From positions 1 to 64,000 of the forward strand of contig DATAWZ010000157.1 in NCBI GenBank assembly GCA_036266975.1: 64,000 nucleotides of DNA, read 5' to 3'. The notes under the pieces are model-generated. The model was not told the origin of the DNA, ran no database searches, and saw nothing but the letters and a program-made list of their open reading frames with translations. Shown here piece by piece: positions 63,695-64,000 of this stretch; the first letter of the stretch is position 1, and each line of letters opens with the position of its first letter. This DNA comes from DATAWZ01 sp036266975 (GTDB taxonomy: Bacteria > Actinomycetota > Thermoleophilia > Solirubrobacterales > Solirubrobacteraceae). Made by a program: the position numbers and the translations under genes.

Positions 63695-64000
63695 CTACGG
63701 GCCGTCGGCCTCGATGAAGTCGGCGAGCGCGGCGACGTCCTTGGGCCGGTGCGCGAGCCCCAGCCGCGCGCTGGCCTGCCGCATCGGCGCGAGCGGGTAG
63801 CCGGCGATCGGCGCCTTCGCCGGCGTGGCGATCGCCTCGCGGATGAACGCGAACGTGACGAGCACGCGGTGCCCGTCGCGCAGCCGCGCGAAGGAGTTGC
63901 CGAGCGACTGGAAGGAGGGCCCGACGCCGCGTTGGCCGTTCAGGCTGTGACACGCCTCGCAGCCGTCGTTGAGGTACAGCGTCGAACCGGCCATCTCGCC
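63695..64000 (-). CDS. c-type cytochrome domain protein, partial at the window edge
   Basis: The visible 101 residues contain a single haem c site, DGCEACHSLNG, near the start, and a probable axial Met in YPLAPMRQA. They end in a helix DVAALADFIE. The frame is still open at base 64000, so the start (and any signal peptide or upstream domain) lies outside. The MAGSTLY Met at 63994 is unlikely to be the true start, because no export signal precedes the haem. A subunit or electron carrier of an oxidase complex is possible. Confidence 0.8.
   Translation of the reverse strand, partial: GEMAGSTLYLNDGCEACHSLNGQRGVGPSFQSLGNSFARLRDGHRVLVTFAFIREAIATPAKAPIAGYPLAPMRQASARLGLAHRPKDVAALADFIEADGP

Overview
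The window is about 72% GC with dense gene packing, many GTG starts, frequent 4-base GTGA/ATGA stop-start overlaps and several leaderless-looking transcripts. This fits a high-GC actinobacterium. The gene content (NarL-type two-component system, PucR and SpoIIE regulators, glutamine-hydrolysing NadE, S53 peptidase) suggests a soil Thermoleophilia/Solirubrobacterales-type lineage, but that placement is inference; no rRNA is present. The window has one tRNA gene, no CRISPR array and no recognisable transposase.

Region 1 (1-5.2 kb) holds a 5'-truncated delta-60 repeat protein, an EthD-like protein, NAD+ synthetase and a catalase. Region 2 (5.3-14.1 kb) is a catabolic cluster: P450, acyl-CoA ligase and flavin monooxygenase on the minus strand, an aldehyde dehydrogenase, and a divergent cupin plus two thiolase-fold proteins. 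Its two promoter regions carry the same palindrome, GTCAAC-N6-GTTGAC, placed on the -35 elements, so one regulator encoded elsewhere probably controls both. Region 3 (14.1-21.8 kb) holds a NarL-type kinase/regulator pair, an APC permease fused to a Usp domain, an LPG-synthase-like membrane protein, a small ORF with a strong terminator, tRNA-Leu, a lipoprotein and an APH-type kinase.

Region 4 (21.8-44 kb) is the most striking. It carries three glutamate-synthase-like subunits (glxBCD/mgsABC type), a type III glutamine-synthetase homologue (glnT/gmaS type) and a four-subunit sarcosine-oxidase-like enzyme (soxDAGB/mgd type). Together these are the enzyme set of the N-methylglutamate route for methylamine oxidation. 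Interleaved are an amino-acid permease with a Usp gene, a molybdopterin oxidoreductase, PucR and IclR regulators, and two proteins combining cNMP-like, CBS and GlnD-like nucleotidyltransferase domains. One of these two has lost its catalytic aspartates and lies in an operon with a transporter and a DnaQ-like exonuclease.

Region 5 (44-53.5 kb) has a PAS-GAF-SpoIIE phosphatase, a quinone/prenyl-type set (two methyltransferases, a UbiA-like protein, an SRPBCC protein), an FmdE-like protein, an aldo/keto reductase, an ArsR-SRPBCC pair, a K+ channel and a G1-family peptidase. Region 6 (53.5-64 kb) has a MoxR/VWA pair divergent from two unknown genes, a flavin reductase, an ECF sigma factor with a membrane partner, an S53 peptidase, a nitroreductase behind a perfect 20-base palindrome, a metallo-beta-lactamase-fold gene that loses homology abruptly inside a hairpin-rich segment, and a partial cytochrome c.
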